Numbered from the stretch's first letter, positions 45,945 to 57,641 are shown. The stretch is DNA of 64,000 nucleotides from Calendula officinalis (GCA_963853835.1 OY970825.1:28396835-28460834), one strand, 5' to 3'. Program-made: numbers and translations. The notes: generated by a model not told the origin, from the sequence alone.

Positions 45945-47624
45945 GGAAAATTTCTTTCAAATAGGTAGTCAGTAACTATTAAAAAAGGCATTTTTGTAAT
46001 TCACTTCGAAATATGTTAATCTTTTTACTATTATTAAGTTTGAATCTTGCAGTTTTTGGCATCTCTATTATAAATAAACTAATCTAATATGTTGTTATTA
46101 GCATCACTAAATTTTGTAATCATTTTCAAGTTATCCTTTTGTATAGACAGTCTGCTGAATTAGTGGTACTGTATTTGCTTTTTTAACTGTAATCTGTTTA
46201 CAACAATGAGTTGACAGGTTAAGTCTCAACCGTCAAGTTAGTATAACTGTCTCTATCCCTTGTTTAGTTTTGTGTGATGTTCATTTCATGAACTTGTAGT
46301 TTGGAAACATTTGGATTACTATGATATGTAGGCATAGTTTTGGAAATTACTTTGATGAGAATTGCATGTTCTAAAATAATTGTTATGTGTTAAAATTGAG
46401 GTGCCTAAATTATAAATTGAAGAAACAAAGTGAATCGTACTTCATTGTCGAAGTATGGTGGTTCGATTCCGCTTGATAATGTACAAGCACTTGCTTGCAA
46501 GTTGTTAAAAGATGGTTTGGTTAGGTATATTTGACTTGAGATTGAGTTGGTAGAGGTCTTAATAGATGTATTTGCTGCAGATTTCGGTGATTAATATTAG
46601 CAAACTTGTTATAGGGCAGATTGTTTATGATGATGAACTTGCTAACCTTCATGTTGTTTGAACAGATTGGGGCTTTTCCAGGTATAAATAATGGTGATGA
46701 GCATAGGTGGGTACCCTCTGGTTTTGAGCGGAACCTGACAAGTGGGTTATGAAAAGTTCATTACATATATAATGTTTATTTTTTTTAACAGCAAAGTTAT
46801 ATCTACATGTGGATTAAAGCCAAACAATTAGATACAAACACATATTACATGTTGGAGCTTTTAGAAAAATGAAGTGTTGGTTCACATGCAGCTTCATCTG
46901 GAGGTGAAAATTTGAACTGCAACTTCTTTGGTTGGACCTGGTTGCAGTACCTGATTTGTGTATCATATTTCAGTAGAAAGTAGTCAAATTTGTAATCGGG
47001 TAAAATGGTGGTGCTTTGTGTCATATATAGCTTTTTGTAGCTTGTAATCTTCGATTTAATAATATAAATGAACCTGCTTTTTTTTTTTTTTTGAAATTTC
47101 AGAATTTATATCTTTGTTGTCAATTTTTGCTTGTGGTAAATGCAGTATAATGCATGACAATGAATATCGGATTCGTAAAATTCGAGAAAATCTGGGTATG
47201 CATCTTTGAACATCTTACGTAACGGCTCCTAATTGTTGTTAATTAGGGGTAAGTATGGTCCTATTAATTCGAGAAAATCCATAGCTTTTCATGGTTTAAA
47301 CTTTGTCAAATTTTGCTGCACATTGCTCGAAAAATTTGCCACTAAAGTTCTAATCCTTAAATCCATATTATTGTTGTAATTTGATGATATACTGAAATTA
47401 TTTGAGTATTACTTGTTTGAATCATTTGTTTATGTTAGGGTGTTTTGAAGTTCGAACTCGACTTGAAAGTCTACCCTCCGCCACCATCGGCCACTAACCG
47501 CCACCACAATAACTCTCGCTGGAACCCAACATCACTACCTACACTACCTCCCGCTGCTATCTCTATCTACACCCCAAAATATAGTCATAGTGTACCCGCC
47601 GCCGCATTGCGCGGGTACCAGCTA
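45945..47624 (+). other. Helitron 1 body right of element A
   Basis: Noncoding, AT-rich, with a short C-rich segment (about 47466-47590) just before the terminal hairpin. The only ORF of note (47445-47660) runs across the Helitron end and is not a gene. No captured gene was recognised. Confidence 0.5.
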
Positions 47625-47701
47625 GTATATATTAACATGCACTTTAATCTCTTTTCTTAAAAATTATGAAATGTAACACTTATTTTAACATGTAAGTAGT
47701 A

Positions 47702-47965
47702 CTCCCTCCGTCCCTAAATAAAGTTCTCATTTCTCCTTCAAGTTTTGTCCCTAAATAAAGTTCTCATTTCTCAAACTTAAGGGACCCACTTAATATAATA
47801 ATATTATTACCAATACTTTCACCACTAACTATCTCTTAAAACACTTTCTCTCTCCAATCAAACCTTATATTTTAATCAAAAATAATACCAAATACCCCAC
47901 CACTAACTAATTCCTAAAATGTTGTGCCCAACACAAATGGGAACTTTATTTAGGGACGGAGGGAG
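47702..47965. mobile_element. Stowaway-like MITE, copy 1
   Basis: A 264-bp element with inverted ends CTCCCTCCGTCCC and GGGACGGAGGGAG, flanked by TA (47700-47701, 47966-47967). TA duplication and these ends are typical of Tc1/mariner-type MITEs. It lies between the two Helitrons. Confidence 0.85.
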
Positions 47966-47978
47966 TATATTCTTATTA

Positions 47979-50378
47979 TCTCTACTATATTATAAAGAGT
48001 TTACCCCTTCCATAATTAGCAAGGCTGAAAATTCAGCCAACACACTTGCTAATTTAGGATTTATCTGGCTTTACAAAAAGAAGGTTGGAATTAGGGCTCG
48101 AACACACAACCTCATTGTCATTAGCGACATGGTTTAACCACTGAGCTACAAGCACCGTTGTGTTGTTTTTCTATACTTTAAATTATAACTACTACCTTTT
48201 GATGCCATCAACCTAAAATATCTAGAGAACTTAACAGTCGCCTCTCAATTCCATCTGCAACGATTCCTTCAACTTAAGCGTGTTTAACCTTGTATTCAAT
48301 TATCCCTTAATCCTAAGAGACGCCTCGATTCCTTCATCTTTAAGCGTGTCTCTGCAATTGCGGTTTCTTTAAGCTTATGATTCCTTCAAGCTTTCAATTA
48401 AACGGCTGTAACTTGGAAGGCAAACTGATAATGGAAGAACATTGTTCGGATTTTACAACTCATTCTTTTTAATTTTATTTACCGATTTTAGGGACTTTCT
48501 GAGGGTTTAATTAGGTATCAACAGCAAGAATTTTGGGGGTTCTAATATGCCTGATGTATTTTCAACAGCGTTGGTAATCAAACACATCCCTTCATTTTTA
48601 ACTGAATCAAGCAATGGAATGTAGTCTTCGAGCAAATCAAGCAATCGAATCAAGCAAGCTTCAATAGGTATCTGATGTTTGCATCTCTGTTCACTTTTCT
48701 GTTTTTGAATCAAGCAAGCTTCAATCCAGGTAAGTTTGTAATCTCGATTTACTGGTTCATTGTTCATAACTTCATCGTTCAATCCTTTTGTGTTTGGGAA
48801 TTTTGATCTTGATTTGATTGTTTAACTGAAGAACGAGTAGCTATGTAATCTTGATTTGGTTATGTGCAGGCTTCTTCGAGATTGATTCGTGTTCAGTTAG
48901 TCTCATAATTTTTTTTTTTTTTGAAAAAAAGTTTGTAAAAATCCGGTTCCACCGTTTCTAAACCCGAAGTTAACTCGAGCTCCACCGGTTTAGGGATTCA
49001 AAGACAAGTTTTGGGTGTAACCGATCCTCGGTTTGGTGATACATGTAGATATGTAGCAGAGTCACATATTCAAGCGCTCGAATTCGATGGAGCAAATAAT
49101 TTAAGCGCTCGAATTTGTTGATCTATTAATCACAATATTTTATTTTATAACTTCAAACGCCAAGATTCATCTATTGGGTTTGGGGCACCTATGCATGCCA
49201 ATATGAAAACTGGTGGTATGACAACTGCTACAATTACTCCATCCATGTTGGAAACTGTAAGCTCAATTCATTATTGTTAAAAGTTTTGATTTTTATGATT
49301 TCTTTTTTATGTGTGAAAACTGTAATGTTATTGGAATTCTTTAATTTTGGGTATATTAAGTAAATTAGATTTAGTTATGTTTCTCTTTCAAGGTAAACTT
49401 TGGGATTACATCTTCATGGGATCAAGATATTTGCACCAAAGTTTTAATCAGATCTCATAATCAACCCTACAAAAAATTGGATAATCTAAAGATTAAGACA
49501 TTTAAAACTGTTATATATTTGATTTTGCAGGAAAATTCGAAAAATTGTACTTGATCTGATTTTTAGCTAACATGGAGTTTGGTTTTACAGAAGCAACCCC
49601 AAAATGAATGTTGAGTTTGATGGGCTTAAAGGAGTTGACACTCTACCATTTGAAGAGTCATTTACAGGTTTTGGCTTTTTGCAACTTAAATCTATTACTT
49701 TACATATTCAAATTCGACATAAGTTTAACTTGATGATTTTGAATATAAAAATGTCTCAGTTGACAATCAAAAAGTCAAATATGAACTTCCTTTCATTACA
49801 AACTGTATTTAGATTTGTAAGTTTGAAGTGGAGAGAATTGGTACTATACTCCTCGTAAAATCTTATGCATGTGTGAATGCCGTTGAAGATTATGTTAAAC
49901 CCATTGACTCGCTTTCTGGAATCAATGTTGATAATGATGATCCGAAATCAAAAAAAAAAAAATATTCTCAAGGATCAAGTGGAGAGAATGTATGTTGTTT
50001 AATATTTTATTGAGTCTGTGTTATTGGTCAATTGAATGTTTTTTAGGTTTTACACAGTGTTTCGTTGTTTCTGAAATTATTTTGAATGAGTTTTTATGGG
50101 TTGGGATGTTTTTAAGTGTCACCTTGAATCGTATGGTTTCCTGATCAATTTAAATAGCCAGGCATTTAGATCGTTGAATCCCACCTAAATCAGTTTATAT
50201 TGGTTGAGTGATATTAGTACTATTTATATTTTTTGTGCAAATAATCTCTCATCTTTATTACATATAACGCATTTGGTCGCCTTCACCACCACCCACCACT
50301 GCTTTCGCTACCATCTACCAAATGGTCGCCATAAATATAGTTACAAGGTATTTTCCGCCGCATTGCGCGGGTATCTGA
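47979..50378 (+). mobile_element. Helitron 2, non-autonomous
   Basis: Begins TCTCTACTATATTATAAAG after an A, as in Helitron 1. It ends with the hairpin CCGCCGCATTGCGCGGG and CTGA before a T. Length is 2,400 bp. The first 80 bp and last 60 bp resemble Helitron 1. No Rep/helicase domain is present. Exon-like open stretches around 49190-50010 could be captured gene pieces, but I do not recognise them. Confidence 0.78.
48084..48156 (-). other. tRNA-like segment in Helitron 2
   Basis: On the minus strand, a perfect A box TAGCTCAGTGG (48148-48138) is followed about 44 bases later by a B box GTTCGAGCCC (48103-48094). The spacing is that of a tRNA, and a short anticodon-like stem (TGTC/GACA) lies between. 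The acceptor and T stems do not pair, so it is tRNA-derived and not functional. Confidence 0.6.
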
Positions 50379-50954
50379 TAGTGATCAAAATAATATTATT
50401 ACCACATAAATAGACTTATTTATATTGGATTTACGAATATTTTAGACGTGAACATTTTAACTAATTTTTATTTCCAATGCCATATTTAGTATATATTGTG
50501 CTTCACAATTCTTTTATTTTTGTTATTATATTGATGTAACAGAAACTTATCAAGTAAACACGATCCGTTGGGCCGAGTACTAAATTAGGTCCAAAACAGA
50601 AGTTGGGCCACCAAATTAAATAATTTCACGACCTTTGTGGATCAAAAGCCTTGTTTAAACCTTTTTCATGAAGAATGTATCTGGACAGGCAACAACATTC
50701 TGTAGACCGGATGTGAGGTTGGACTGTTTACTGTATTTATTTAGTTTCGGCTTTGTAAAAGCAGTAAAGCACAAAAGTATTTATTAGAACCCTACGGAAT
50801 AAATAAAACATTTAATCAATTTTTATTTTGTACGCTTTATTGGTGCAAGATCATGCTTGGTATTTAACATAATTATCCTTATCTTATAGTATTGCGTTCA
50901 CTTAATTCTCACTTCTGAGTACCTTCGGTGCATTACTATTAAGATTGTTTATTA
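50379..50954. other. intergenic sequence
   Basis: No gene, repeat or regulatory signal could be supported. Confidence 0.5.
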
Positions 50955-51731
50955 AGAGTTTCGTTTAAGGACCTCTATTATTTTTAAACAATCTCGACTA
51001 ACAAATTTTAACCGTTGATCAATAAGAATCTAATGGTCAAGATTAATCACATATTTTATATATTGAGGGGTATTTTGGTCTTATTTTAAAAAATAAAAAT
51101 ATTCTTTTTATTTTTTATTTTAGAATTTTTATTTTTTTTATTTTTTTTATTTTTTTTATTTTTTTATTATGAAGGGTTATTTTGGTCATTTGGCACTTAA
51201 AAAAATTTTGATTTTTTTTATTTTGATTTTATTTTATTTTTTTTAATAATTATTTTCATTAAAAAATAATATTTATTTGAAAATTACGTGTATGACTTAA
51301 TCACATGTGATTTTATTGTAAAATCGCATGTGATTGTATATATAATCACATTTGATGTTTTAGTTTAACCACATATTCACATGTGGTTCAGTATGCAATC
51401 ACATGTGATTCAGTATGCAAACACATGTGATTCATTATACAATCACATTATGTGTTATTAATGAAAAAATAATAATACTAAAAAAAAAATTGAAATAAAA
51501 ATTGAAATAAAAAACAAAATAATTTAAATGACCAAAATACCCCTCAACTAAAAATTTTAAAAAAAAAAATTGAAAAAAAAAATTCAAATTTTTTTGAAGT
51601 GCCAATTGACCAAAATACCCTTTTGTGTATAAAATATGTGATTAATCTTGACCATTAGATTATATTGATCAGTGGTTGAAATATATTCCTCGACACTTGA
51701 TAAAAATTATGAACCTAATTGAACGTTTCTC
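50955..51731. mobile_element. Mutator-type MITE with a CACATGTG core, copy 1
   Basis: A 777-bp foldback element. Its arms (GAGTTTCGTTTAAGGACC... and ...GAACGTTTCTC) are inverted copies of about 150 bp or more, including TCTAATGGTCAAGATTAATC. The flanking 9-mers are tgtttatta and tgtttattt (one mismatch). The centre (51299-51448) is an array of TCACATGTGAT-like palindromes with four exact CACATGTG octamers. A second, oppositely oriented copy is at 53945-55098. Confidence 0.75.
51299..51448. repeat. CACATGTG palindrome array, copy 1
   Basis: Seven to eight TCACATGTGAT-like units spaced by about 20 bases. CACATGTG contains the CACATG/CATGTG cores known as MYC and NAC binding sites. Confidence 0.75.
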
Positions 51732-51865
51732 TGTTTATTTAATATAAGCAATAGATTGTATCTTCTTTAGATTGTGGGCGTTTTGGTCTTTTTTTTTAGT
51801 AGCTTCAGGGGCTTAGTCTCATCTGGTATTTAACATCTAATAAACTGTCAAATAAAATATGTCTC

Positions 51866-52908
51866 AAGCCGAAATATAACAAGTACCGCCTCGTTTTAAG
51901 CCATCACACGAAAAACTATAACCGAAATCATTTTTATCTGGCATTAACCTTTTTACTTAGGTGTTGTTAACTTTCTAAGAGTGATAATGTTTGCGGTCTG
52001 CGTACCACATCCGCAGAAAAGATGTGGGTCAAATATACTAATTTACGAGAAAAACCTGTTTGCTTTTTTAAATATGTGTGTTGTTAAAATATATGTCAAC
52101 GCAGCGTCACTCCAAACTGACATACTCATGCTATCAATACTAGGGGTGTTCGTTTGGACGGTTTGGATATATCCGAACCAAATAGGTGAAACCAAATAAA
52201 GTCCGGTTTTCAAAAGTTCAAACCGAACCGTCCAAACTAATTCGAAAACCAAACCGATCCGAACCAAATAACAATTTGGTTGGTTTGGTTTTATCCGTTT
52301 TGTTTTTCCTTAAAATTTCTAAAAATACTACAAAAGTATATAAAATAAATAATATTAAGTTCGATATGTATAATTCCAAAATGATAAACTACGTACATAA
52401 AAACAAGTCTAATTCATAGCTTGTGACATTTATAATGATATATGCAAAAATCTTGACATCAACTTTATCAAAAACTTCAAAAAGATTGGTATATCGCCAA
52501 GTGATACAATATAAAATTGAACAAGTGTTAGTATATAAATCATTTTACTATAAGAAATGTAAAGAAAATGGGTATCATAATTGCTTACAATGGAAACCAA
52601 CAGTGTTAGTATATAAATCAATTTACTATATATTACTATTCGGTTTTTTTGGACAATCCGGTTTTCACGATGGAAACCAAATCCAATCCGAAATCCAAAC
52701 TATTAATTTGGTTCAAGTCCAAACCGATCCAAAGAACCAAATAACCAATCCAAATAGTCCGATCCAAAATGTCCAATTAGACAATCCGGTTATATCCGAA
52801 TAGTGAACACCCCTAATCAATACAAATTCTATTTAGTTTTTTTAACTCTACTATTATTAAATATATACACACAAAATACTAAATATTGAATACCTTTTGC
52901 ACCAGCCG
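51866..52908. repeat. tandem duplication, unit 1 (with an hAT MITE inside)
   Basis: From AGCCGAAATATAACAAGTAC onwards this matches unit 2 at 52909-53260 at roughly 85-90% by eye. Without the hAT MITE the unit is about 360 bp. It shows no ORF. Confidence 0.75.
52141..52815. mobile_element. hAT-type non-autonomous element
   Basis: 675 bp with terminal inverted repeats TAGGGGTGTTC/GAACACCCCTA and a perfect 8-bp duplication atcaatac (52133-52140, 52816-52823). An 8-bp duplication is typical of hAT. The ends contain CCGAACCAAA and CGGTTTGG-like subterminal repeats. No transposase ORF is present. Confidence 0.88.
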
Positions 52909-53260
52909 AAATATAACAAGTACCGCCTCGTCCTGGGCCATCACACGAAAAACTATAACCGAAATCCTTTTTATCTGACATTAACCTTTTAACTTAGGTG
53001 TTGTTAACTTTTTAAGAGAGTTAATGTTTGCAGTATGCGTACCACATCTGCAGAGAAGATGTGAGTCAAATGTTCGTAGTTTACAAGAAAAAACTGTTTG
53101 TTTTTTAATATATGCACGTTGATAAAATATATGTCAACGCAAGGTCACTCCAAACTAACATACTCATGCTATAAATACAAAATTCTCTACAAGTTTTTGG
53201 AATCTACCATTATAAAATATATATACTCACAAAATACTAAATATTAAATACCTTTCGCTC
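52909..53260. repeat. tandem duplication, unit 2
   Basis: The counterpart of unit 1 without the hAT insertion; the empty site reads CTATAAATAC where unit 1 has CTATCAATAC. This gives the order: duplication first, then hAT insertion into unit 1. Confidence 0.75.
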
Positions 53261-53944
53261 CACCTTTCCTCCTCTGCCCGTCGCTTAAACATCAAAAAGA
53301 ACACCAACGACAGCCAATTGACAAGCAGTGCCATCGGTTTAATAATTGCCGCCTCATCGAAGGGGAGACCGACTCCATCACTCTTAACGGGAGAGGTCGT
53401 CCGTTGCGTCCCTCCATTCAGTCACCCTCGTGTACTTGTCCCTCCCTTGCCATGCAGTGCCATCTGAGACCTCCCCTTCGCTCAATGGTCGTCTAGGTGA
53501 CCGTTGCAGGTCGTCTAATTTTCAAAGGGGAGGAGTTTTTCTCAATGAGGGTTATTTTTAGACCACAACTTTTAATGTATCTACCACAACCATTATTTTA
53601 TATTATTATATAGTTAGCTGTAAAATTTGTACTGTGTGAGGTTTAATATAAAAATTGTGATGTAAAAATGAATTCTCTTTTTTTAAAGAGGAATGGTTTG
53701 GTCTTTTGCTTACGTAGATTTGATCAGAATTTTTCATGTGTTTAATCGCCAGATTAATAACTGATATCTCGTTGATGTGAGGGGCGTAACCACACATTGA
53801 GCTCTGTCTTTATTTAATGGAAATTCATTTTGGTACCACACTTTTTAATGCCTACACCATAAAATACAAGCTTTATATCTAATGGTATAATCACCTAAAG
53901 TAATAGTTGTGGTATAACCACAAAAAAATTATAATATATTTATT
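53261..53944. other. intergenic sequence, GC-richer block then AT-rich
   Basis: Positions 53261-53530 are noticeably GC-richer than the surroundings but have no ORF. The rest is AT-rich with loose inverted matches. No gene is seen. Confidence 0.5.
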
Positions 53945-55098
53945 AGAGTTGCGTTCAAGGATGTCCATGATTTTTACAAAGTCCCAAGGAACAAATCTCA
54001 ACCATTGATCAATACGATCTAATGGTCAAGATTAATCACATACTTTATACATAGAGGGGTATTTCGGTCATTTGCACTAAAAAAAATTATTTTATTTTAT
54101 TTTTTATTTTTTATTTTAAAATTTTAATTTTTTTTATTTTTTTAACTTTTAATTTTTAACAGAGGGGTATTTTGGTCATTTTGAAAAAAATATTTTTTTA
54201 TTTTTATTTTTTATTTTAAAATTTTTAATTTTTTTTAAAAAAAATTATTTTTTTAAAACAAATTATTATTTTTTTATTATTTTTTTAAAAATTATTTAAT
54301 TTTCATTAATAACACATAATGTTATTCCATAATGAATCACATGTGATTGCATAGTGAATCACATGTGATTGCATTCTGAATCACATGTGATTTAACTAAA
54401 ACCTGATTTTACACTAAAATCACATGTGATTTTACACTAAAATCACATGTGATTTTACACTAAAATCACATGTGATTAAGTTATACACGTAATTATCAAA
54501 TAAATATTATTTTTTAATTAAAAAAATTAATAAAAAATTAAAGAAAATAAAAAAAATAAAAAAATTTAAAATAAAAAATAACAAATAAAAAAAATCGAAA
54601 TTTTTTTTAAGTCCCAAATGACCAAAATACCCCTTCATAATAAAAAATAAAAAAAATAAAAATTTTAAAATAAATAATAAAAAATAATAAAATATTTTTA
54701 TTTTTTAAAAAATGACCAAAATACCCATCAATATATAAAATACTTCCTCCGTCCCACAAAAAGTACCCATTTCTCCCTAAACTTTTGTCCCACAAAAAAG
54801 TTCTCATTTCTCAAACTGATGGGGGTCCACTCAATAAAATAATATAATTTTCAAAGACCCCACCACTAACTATCCAATAACTATCTTTCTCTCTCTCCAA
54901 ACAAACCTTATATTTTAATCAAAAGTAATATCAATTACCCCACCACTAACTTTTTTCTTAAGACTTGTGCCCATGAGAAATGGGTACTTTTTTGTGGGAC
55001 GGAGGGAATATGTGATTAATCTTAACCATTAGATCTTATTGATCAATGATTGAAATTTATTCCTTAAAACTTTCTAAAAATGATAGATAACGTTTCTC
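53945..55098. mobile_element. Mutator-type MITE with a CACATGTG core, copy 2
   Basis: The same family as 50955-51731, in opposite orientation, with flanking 9-mers atatttatt and atatttatc (one mismatch). The central array at 54329-54479 has six exact CACATGTG octamers. The right arm is interrupted by a Stowaway-like MITE at 54743-55008. Without that insertion it is about 0.89 kb. Confidence 0.78.
54743..55008. mobile_element. Stowaway-like MITE, copy 2 (nested)
   Basis: 266 bp, ends CTTCCTCCGTCCC and GGGACGGAGGGAA, flanked by TA (54741-54742, 55009-55010). It is inserted in the right arm of the Mutator-type MITE and belongs to the same family as 47702-47965. Confidence 0.85.
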
Positions 55099-55479
55099 AT
55101 ATTTATCACAACCTTTAATTAATATGTTCAAAAGTATAACTTTTAGAAACACAGTGGATAAACATAAAATTTCAAAGCACCCACATGTCTAGTTGACCCC
55201 ACATTCCCATTCCTTTACAGCTATCAGTGGACACGTGTAATAACCAGAAACAACAAAACTCCTGCGGTCCCCACATACGCCGGAAAAATAGCCGAGCCTA
55301 GAAAGCATTGTGGACCCATGGCCGCCTCAAAAGCTACAAATGGATCCCACATCCCAAGCTTACTCACATGACCACCCCTCACACGCACGTGCTTCTCTCA
55401 ACACTCACGTGATCATCCTTCTAAAATAAAACTAGATTAGTACTTGCGCGATTCATACGCGAATAACTTATAAATTATA
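55099..55479. other. intergenic sequence
   Basis: Includes a GC-richer block (about 55190-55420) with several CACGTG/CACGTGT-like cores (ACACGTG, GCACGTG, TCACGTG). These could be G-box elements, but no promoter can be assigned. No gene is seen. Confidence 0.45.
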
Positions 55480-55792
55480 CTACCTTCGTGTCAAAATAGG
55501 TGATATATTTAAAAAAATATTATTTTTAAGGTAAAAGATTAAGAAACTATTTAAGATTAATTAAGATCGATAGGTAGTGGAGAATGAATTCCACCTATTT
55601 TAAATAAAATAATATTAATAATGTTTAAAAATAAAAGTAAGAATAGAAGGTTAATTTCACTTTATTAAAATAGATAATTAATGAATATAAAGTTTCATTT
55701 TTTTATAAAATAAAATGAATTTTAAAAATAAAATACTTATTTTATTCCACCTCTAAATAAAAAATTTATTGCTTATTTTAATACGGAGGTAG
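55480..55792. mobile_element. MITE of another Stowaway-like family
   Basis: 313 bp, ends CTACCTTCGT and ACGGAGGTAG, flanked by TA (55478-55479, 55793-55794). Internal sequence is AT-rich and unlike the CCGTCCC family. No ORF. Confidence 0.7.
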
Positions 55793-55957
55793 TAGTTATA
55801 TTTTGACAACGATTAGTGGATGCTGGTAACAATAACAAGGTAGCAGTAGTAATTATGACTGTTATGGATGATGGTGATCACATATGATAGGTGGTGGTGT
55901 AAATCTTTTCAACTTTTTAAAGTATAGTGATTTATAAAAATAAGTTATAATAAAATA

Positions 55958-56221
55958 CTTTCTTCGTCCCACAAAAAACTTCTCATTTCATCTTAAATTT
56001 TTGTCCTACAAAAAACTTCTCATTTCATACATTTGATGGGCCCTACATAATAAAATATTATTATTTTTAAGGACCCACCGCTAATTATCCAATAACAATA
56101 TTTCTCTTTCCAAACCAATATTATATTTTAATTAAAATTATTACCAATGATCTCACCACTAACTATCACCTTAAAACTTATGTCAAACTCAAATGAGAAG
56201 TTTTTCGTGGGACGGAGGGAG
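55958..56221. mobile_element. Stowaway-like MITE, copy 3
   Basis: 264 bp, ends CTTTCTTCGTCCC and GGGACGGAGGGAG, flanked by TA (55956-55957, 56222-56223). Same family as the copies at 47702 and 54743. It ends about 415 bp downstream of the TCP stop codon. Confidence 0.82.
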
Positions 56222-56636
56222 TAATAAATATACGATCCAATAACTCCATGGGTGATTTGGTTTTCGACCTAATATTTGGGCTAACTATTTCCAAGATAAC
56301 AATTAACAACTAGTATATGCTATGCGTAGAGTTCAAAGTATCCTCCTTGTTTTGCTGTTCACTAGAACCGTTTGTAAATTTTACTATTTTTGACGATAAT
56401 TAAGTTTAATTTTACTTCTCTAAAAGCAACATTAACTAATACGAAGTATACGATTTAAAAACTTTTGCTATATGCAAGAGAAAGTATACCGTCTGAAAAG
56501 TCTACTTTTAAAATTAAGCATGCACCAAGAGAAAAGTAAAAAAACCCAGAATCCATTTGCACAGAAACAAGTTCTAAATTTCTAATAACATCACTGATAA
56601 CTAACTAATCAGTTATAAACTTGAATTCAACCTTAA

Positions 56637-57641
56637 TTACGATGACGGTTTTGGAGACGGATTTTCATCCGGTGAAGAACCAACCATAAATTGATGCTCC
56701 CGTTTATCATAAATCTCCAATGAAAAATCTCTTAGCATCTGAGCGTTTGTTGATGTTGTCGACACCGAGCTGGAGCTCGGCGCCTTGGTGGTTAAAACCT
56801 TTCCGGATTTCTCATCACTGTTATTCGACAACGACGGAGACGGCGTTTGAATTTCACCGCCACCGGAGCTAACACCGGGTTGTATGGCGGATAAAAAGCT
56901 CGAGATCGGTCTCGCCGCGACGTTGAAATAAGGTGTTGCACCGGCGGGAATTGCCGGAATCATGAAGAAAGCTCCGCCGTGGATACCGGCGTTCCAAACG
57001 GGAACGACAGCTTGTGGTGTTATCGGAGCTACAGGGGCAAAATTGGAAGAAGCTGAATCATTAACGTCATAAAACTCGCTATTACAAGCCCTTTTTCGTC
57101 TTTTCGAAGCGTTTTCTCCGTTACTGACGTTACTTGGTGTCGACGGGATTTTTAACGTTCCGTTAACACTAACGGCAATCGCCGGCACCGTTCCAGTGCC
57201 AGTGGCTTGGATAATTGCTGGTTCGGCGTGCTCTAACAACCAACGAATCGTCTCGCCGTCTGATTTATGACCTAATTCTCGTGTCAACTGGAAGATTCTA
57301 GCGGCACAAGCCGCCGGCATGCGGATTCTCCGGCCACGGCCTTCCACCTTTGTATGGCGGTCTTTTGATGACATCCGCGGCGTCGCCACCGTCATTTGTT
57401 TATGATTAGTTGCCATTGGAACGAGGGCTACCGGTAACGAACCGCCGTCTAAATCATTATCCGGCAGCTCTTCCTTAAACAAATTAACTTCCGGAGACTC
57501 ACGGAGGCTTGTTACCGGTACCGCCGTGATACTGTACACCGATGGATCACCGATTAATGGATCAGATTTTGATAAAATTTTGGCCGTGTTGTTGATTTCA
57601 TCATCTTCAGATTCACTATTTCTGTTATCAATCGACGCCAT
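56637..57641 (-). CDS. TCP9/TCP19-like: class I TCP transcription factor (TCP9/TCP19-like)
   Basis: A single coding exon of 334 residues. The TCP domain spans about residues 93-150 (KDRHTKVEGRGRRIRMPAAC, FQLTRELGHKSDGETIRWLL). The basic region is the short class I type, which binds GGNCCCAC and TGGGCC-like sites in the nucleus. Downstream there is TGTVPAIAVSVNGTLKIP and a basic KRRKRACNSE stretch, and the end LRDFSLEIYDKREHQFM matches the C-terminal block of the TCP9/TCP19 group. The start at 57641 (MASIDNRN) is preferred: the frame is open further up to 57764, but a good 3' splice site (TTTTGTTTCAG) lies 15 bases upstream of this ATG, so the extension is intron. Length is normal for the family and no damage is seen. 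Class I TCPs promote growth and affect leaf development and senescence. Confidence 0.93.
   Translation of the reverse strand: MASIDNRNSESEDDEINNTAKILSKSDPLIGDPSVYSITAVPVTSLRESPEVNLFKEELPDNDLDGGSLPVALVPMATNHKQMTVATPRMSSKDRHTKVEGRGRRIRMPAACAARIFQLTRELGHKSDGETIRWLLEHAEPAIIQATGTGTVPAIAVSVNGTLKIPSTPSNVSNGENASKRRKRACNSEFYDVNDSASSNFAPVAPITPQAVVPVWNAGIHGGAFFMIPAIPAGATPYFNVAARPISSFLSAIQPGVSSGGGEIQTPSPSLSNNSDEKSGKVLTTKAPSSSSVSTTSTNAQMLRDFSLEIYDKREHQFMVGSSPDENPSPKPSS

Larger units (their letters stand above)
33439..47625 (+). mobile_element. Helitron 1, non-autonomous, split by element A
   Basis: Starts TCTCTACTATATTATAAAG after an A, and ends with a GC hairpin (ACCCGC...GCGGGT) followed by CAGCTAG before a T. 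These are the plant Helitron 5' TC and 3' hairpin-CTRR ends, with insertion between A and T. Without element A it is about 2.8 kb. It carries no Rep/helicase ORF, so it relies on an autonomous partner. Its ends match those of Helitron 2 (47979-50378). A tRNA-like segment lies about 100 bp inside the 5' end. Confidence 0.8.

Noticed and set aside
48084..48156. Functional tRNA gene
   Set aside because: A and B boxes are present but the acceptor and T stems do not pair.
49604..50013. Small protein gene inside Helitron 2
   Set aside because: The frames are short, AT-rich and without a recognisable domain; at most a captured exon fragment.
52141..52815. Autonomous hAT transposon
   Set aside because: The element is only 675 bp with no transposase or BED zinc-finger sequence.
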